A stretch of DNA of 64,000 nucleotides, taken from positions 1 through 64,000 of the forward strand of contig DUDT01000012.1 in the NCBI GenBank assembly GCA_005110385.1, in the 5' to 3' direction. The translations under genes were made by a program, and so were the position numbers. This DNA is from Candidatus Melainabacteria bacterium. GTDB lineage: Bacteria > Cyanobacteriota > Vampirovibrionia > LMEP-6097. This document shows, piece after piece, positions 63,641-64,000 of the stretch (within the stretch, counting starts at the first letter, position 1; the number at the start of each line of letters is the position of its first letter). The notes beneath the pieces were generated by a model, which was given only the letters and a program-made list of their open reading frames with translations, had not been told where the DNA came from and ran no database searches.

Positions 63641-64000
63641 TCAAGCTTCTACTGATGTTTTTAAATTTTGCAGTCTTTTTATGAGTTCTTCTTTGACCCG
63701 ATCATTATCGATGTAAGCCGTGTTTGTCTTGTTATCTTTTGTGAATATGTTAGTTGGGTCGACTTTGCTTACTACCCCACTAGAATTAGTTATTTCAATT
63801 GGCGTTGTGACAAGGAATAATATTAAGGAGTTGACGGCATTTTTGCTGCCCAATACGTCACTTGCTTTTGCTAAAGCTTCGTTAGCATTATTATATTTGA
63901 GGTCATTATTGAGAACTTTTTCTAATGAGTTGATACTTTTCTTGATTAGAGTTTTTTGTTCAAGAGTTTTTGCAGATGCTTTTAATGCGGCAACTAATAC
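63641..64000 (-). CDS. Hypothetical protein, C-terminal part (runs off the window)
   Basis: The frame is open from the right window edge to the stop at 63641 (about 119 residues seen). It starts VLVAALKASAKTLEQKTLIK in the visible part, is helical to GSKNAVNSLILFLVTTPIEI, and ends DRVKEELIKRLQNLKTSVEA. A TTG at 63853 is internal. I do not recognise it. It lies 55 bases downstream of nothing visible and just before the gene at 62683 on the same strand, so the two may be cotranscribed. Confidence 0.6.
   Translation of the reverse strand, partial: VLVAALKASAKTLEQKTLIKKSINSLEKVLNNDLKYNNANEALAKASDVLGSKNAVNSLILFLVTTPIEITNSSGVVSKVDPTNIFTKDNKTNTAYIDNDRVKEELIKRLQNLKTSVEA

Overview
The window is AT-rich bacterial DNA, densely packed with genes on both strands. 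The housekeeping block map-infA-rpmJ-rpsM-rpsK-rpoA-rplQ has no rpsD between rpsK and rpoA. There is an RpaB/OmpR-type response regulator, a divergent-PAP2 (DUF212) protein beside a prenyl synthase, a SirB1-type protein, an ArgA-like acetyltransferase and flagellar genes (fliP, fliQ, fliD). Together these suggest a flagellated, non-photosynthetic relative of cyanobacteria (Vampirovibrionia/Melainabacteria type). That placement is inference, because the ribosomal gene order also occurs in Bacillota.

Layout. 1-282 is the tail of an IS3-like element. 506-4844 is accessory: an unknown protein, a nuclease/helicase-like DUF2075 protein coupled to a MazG-like enzyme, and an EF-hand protein. 5077-5466 holds a CAT-anticodon tRNA gene preceded by four tandem copies of its own 5' end. 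6293-26267 is mostly metabolism and replication: prenyl synthase, fumC, a response regulator, gpmI, mrdA, rarA, an MlaF-like ATPase, dnaX, fabI, purA and an SDR. It is interrupted by a frameshifted DNA methyltransferase and two paralogous minimal nucleotidyltransferases. 26327-31490 holds fliQ-fliP, rpsT, map and the ribosomal operon. 31612-48945 holds an acetyltransferase, an aminotransferase, aroA, an ABC importer pair, tatD, fliD, uppS, alr, pyk, anmK and a glutamine amidotransferase. 49035-64000 is largely accessory, with many unknown proteins that have Ser/Thr/Asn/Pro-rich N-termini and no Sec signal, around fusA, rpmA and rplU.

Two things stand out. First, a family of short palindromic repeats occurs at least nine times. 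They share a core containing AAAACGCAGAAAATGGAG, and several carry terminal arms that differ between loci but are complementary within a locus. The longer copies contain a stem with compensatory changes. All three long copies are open in one reading frame, encoding a peptide with TNDRSV and HEDHED. In that same frame short copies sit inside two conserved enzymes, the prenyl synthase and the acetyltransferase. This resembles the Rickettsia palindromic elements in kind. Second, the usual rplU-rpmA pair is split and placed on opposite strands by a cluster of predicted cell-wall hydrolases: two paralogous CHAP/NlpC-like proteins, a third Cys-His protein, a SleB-like hydrolase and a 3D-domain protein. 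Three of these share an N-terminal motif of the form FNPFAFLFE. With flagellar export genes in the same window, these may be cargo of a flagellar-type exporter; that is a hypothesis only.
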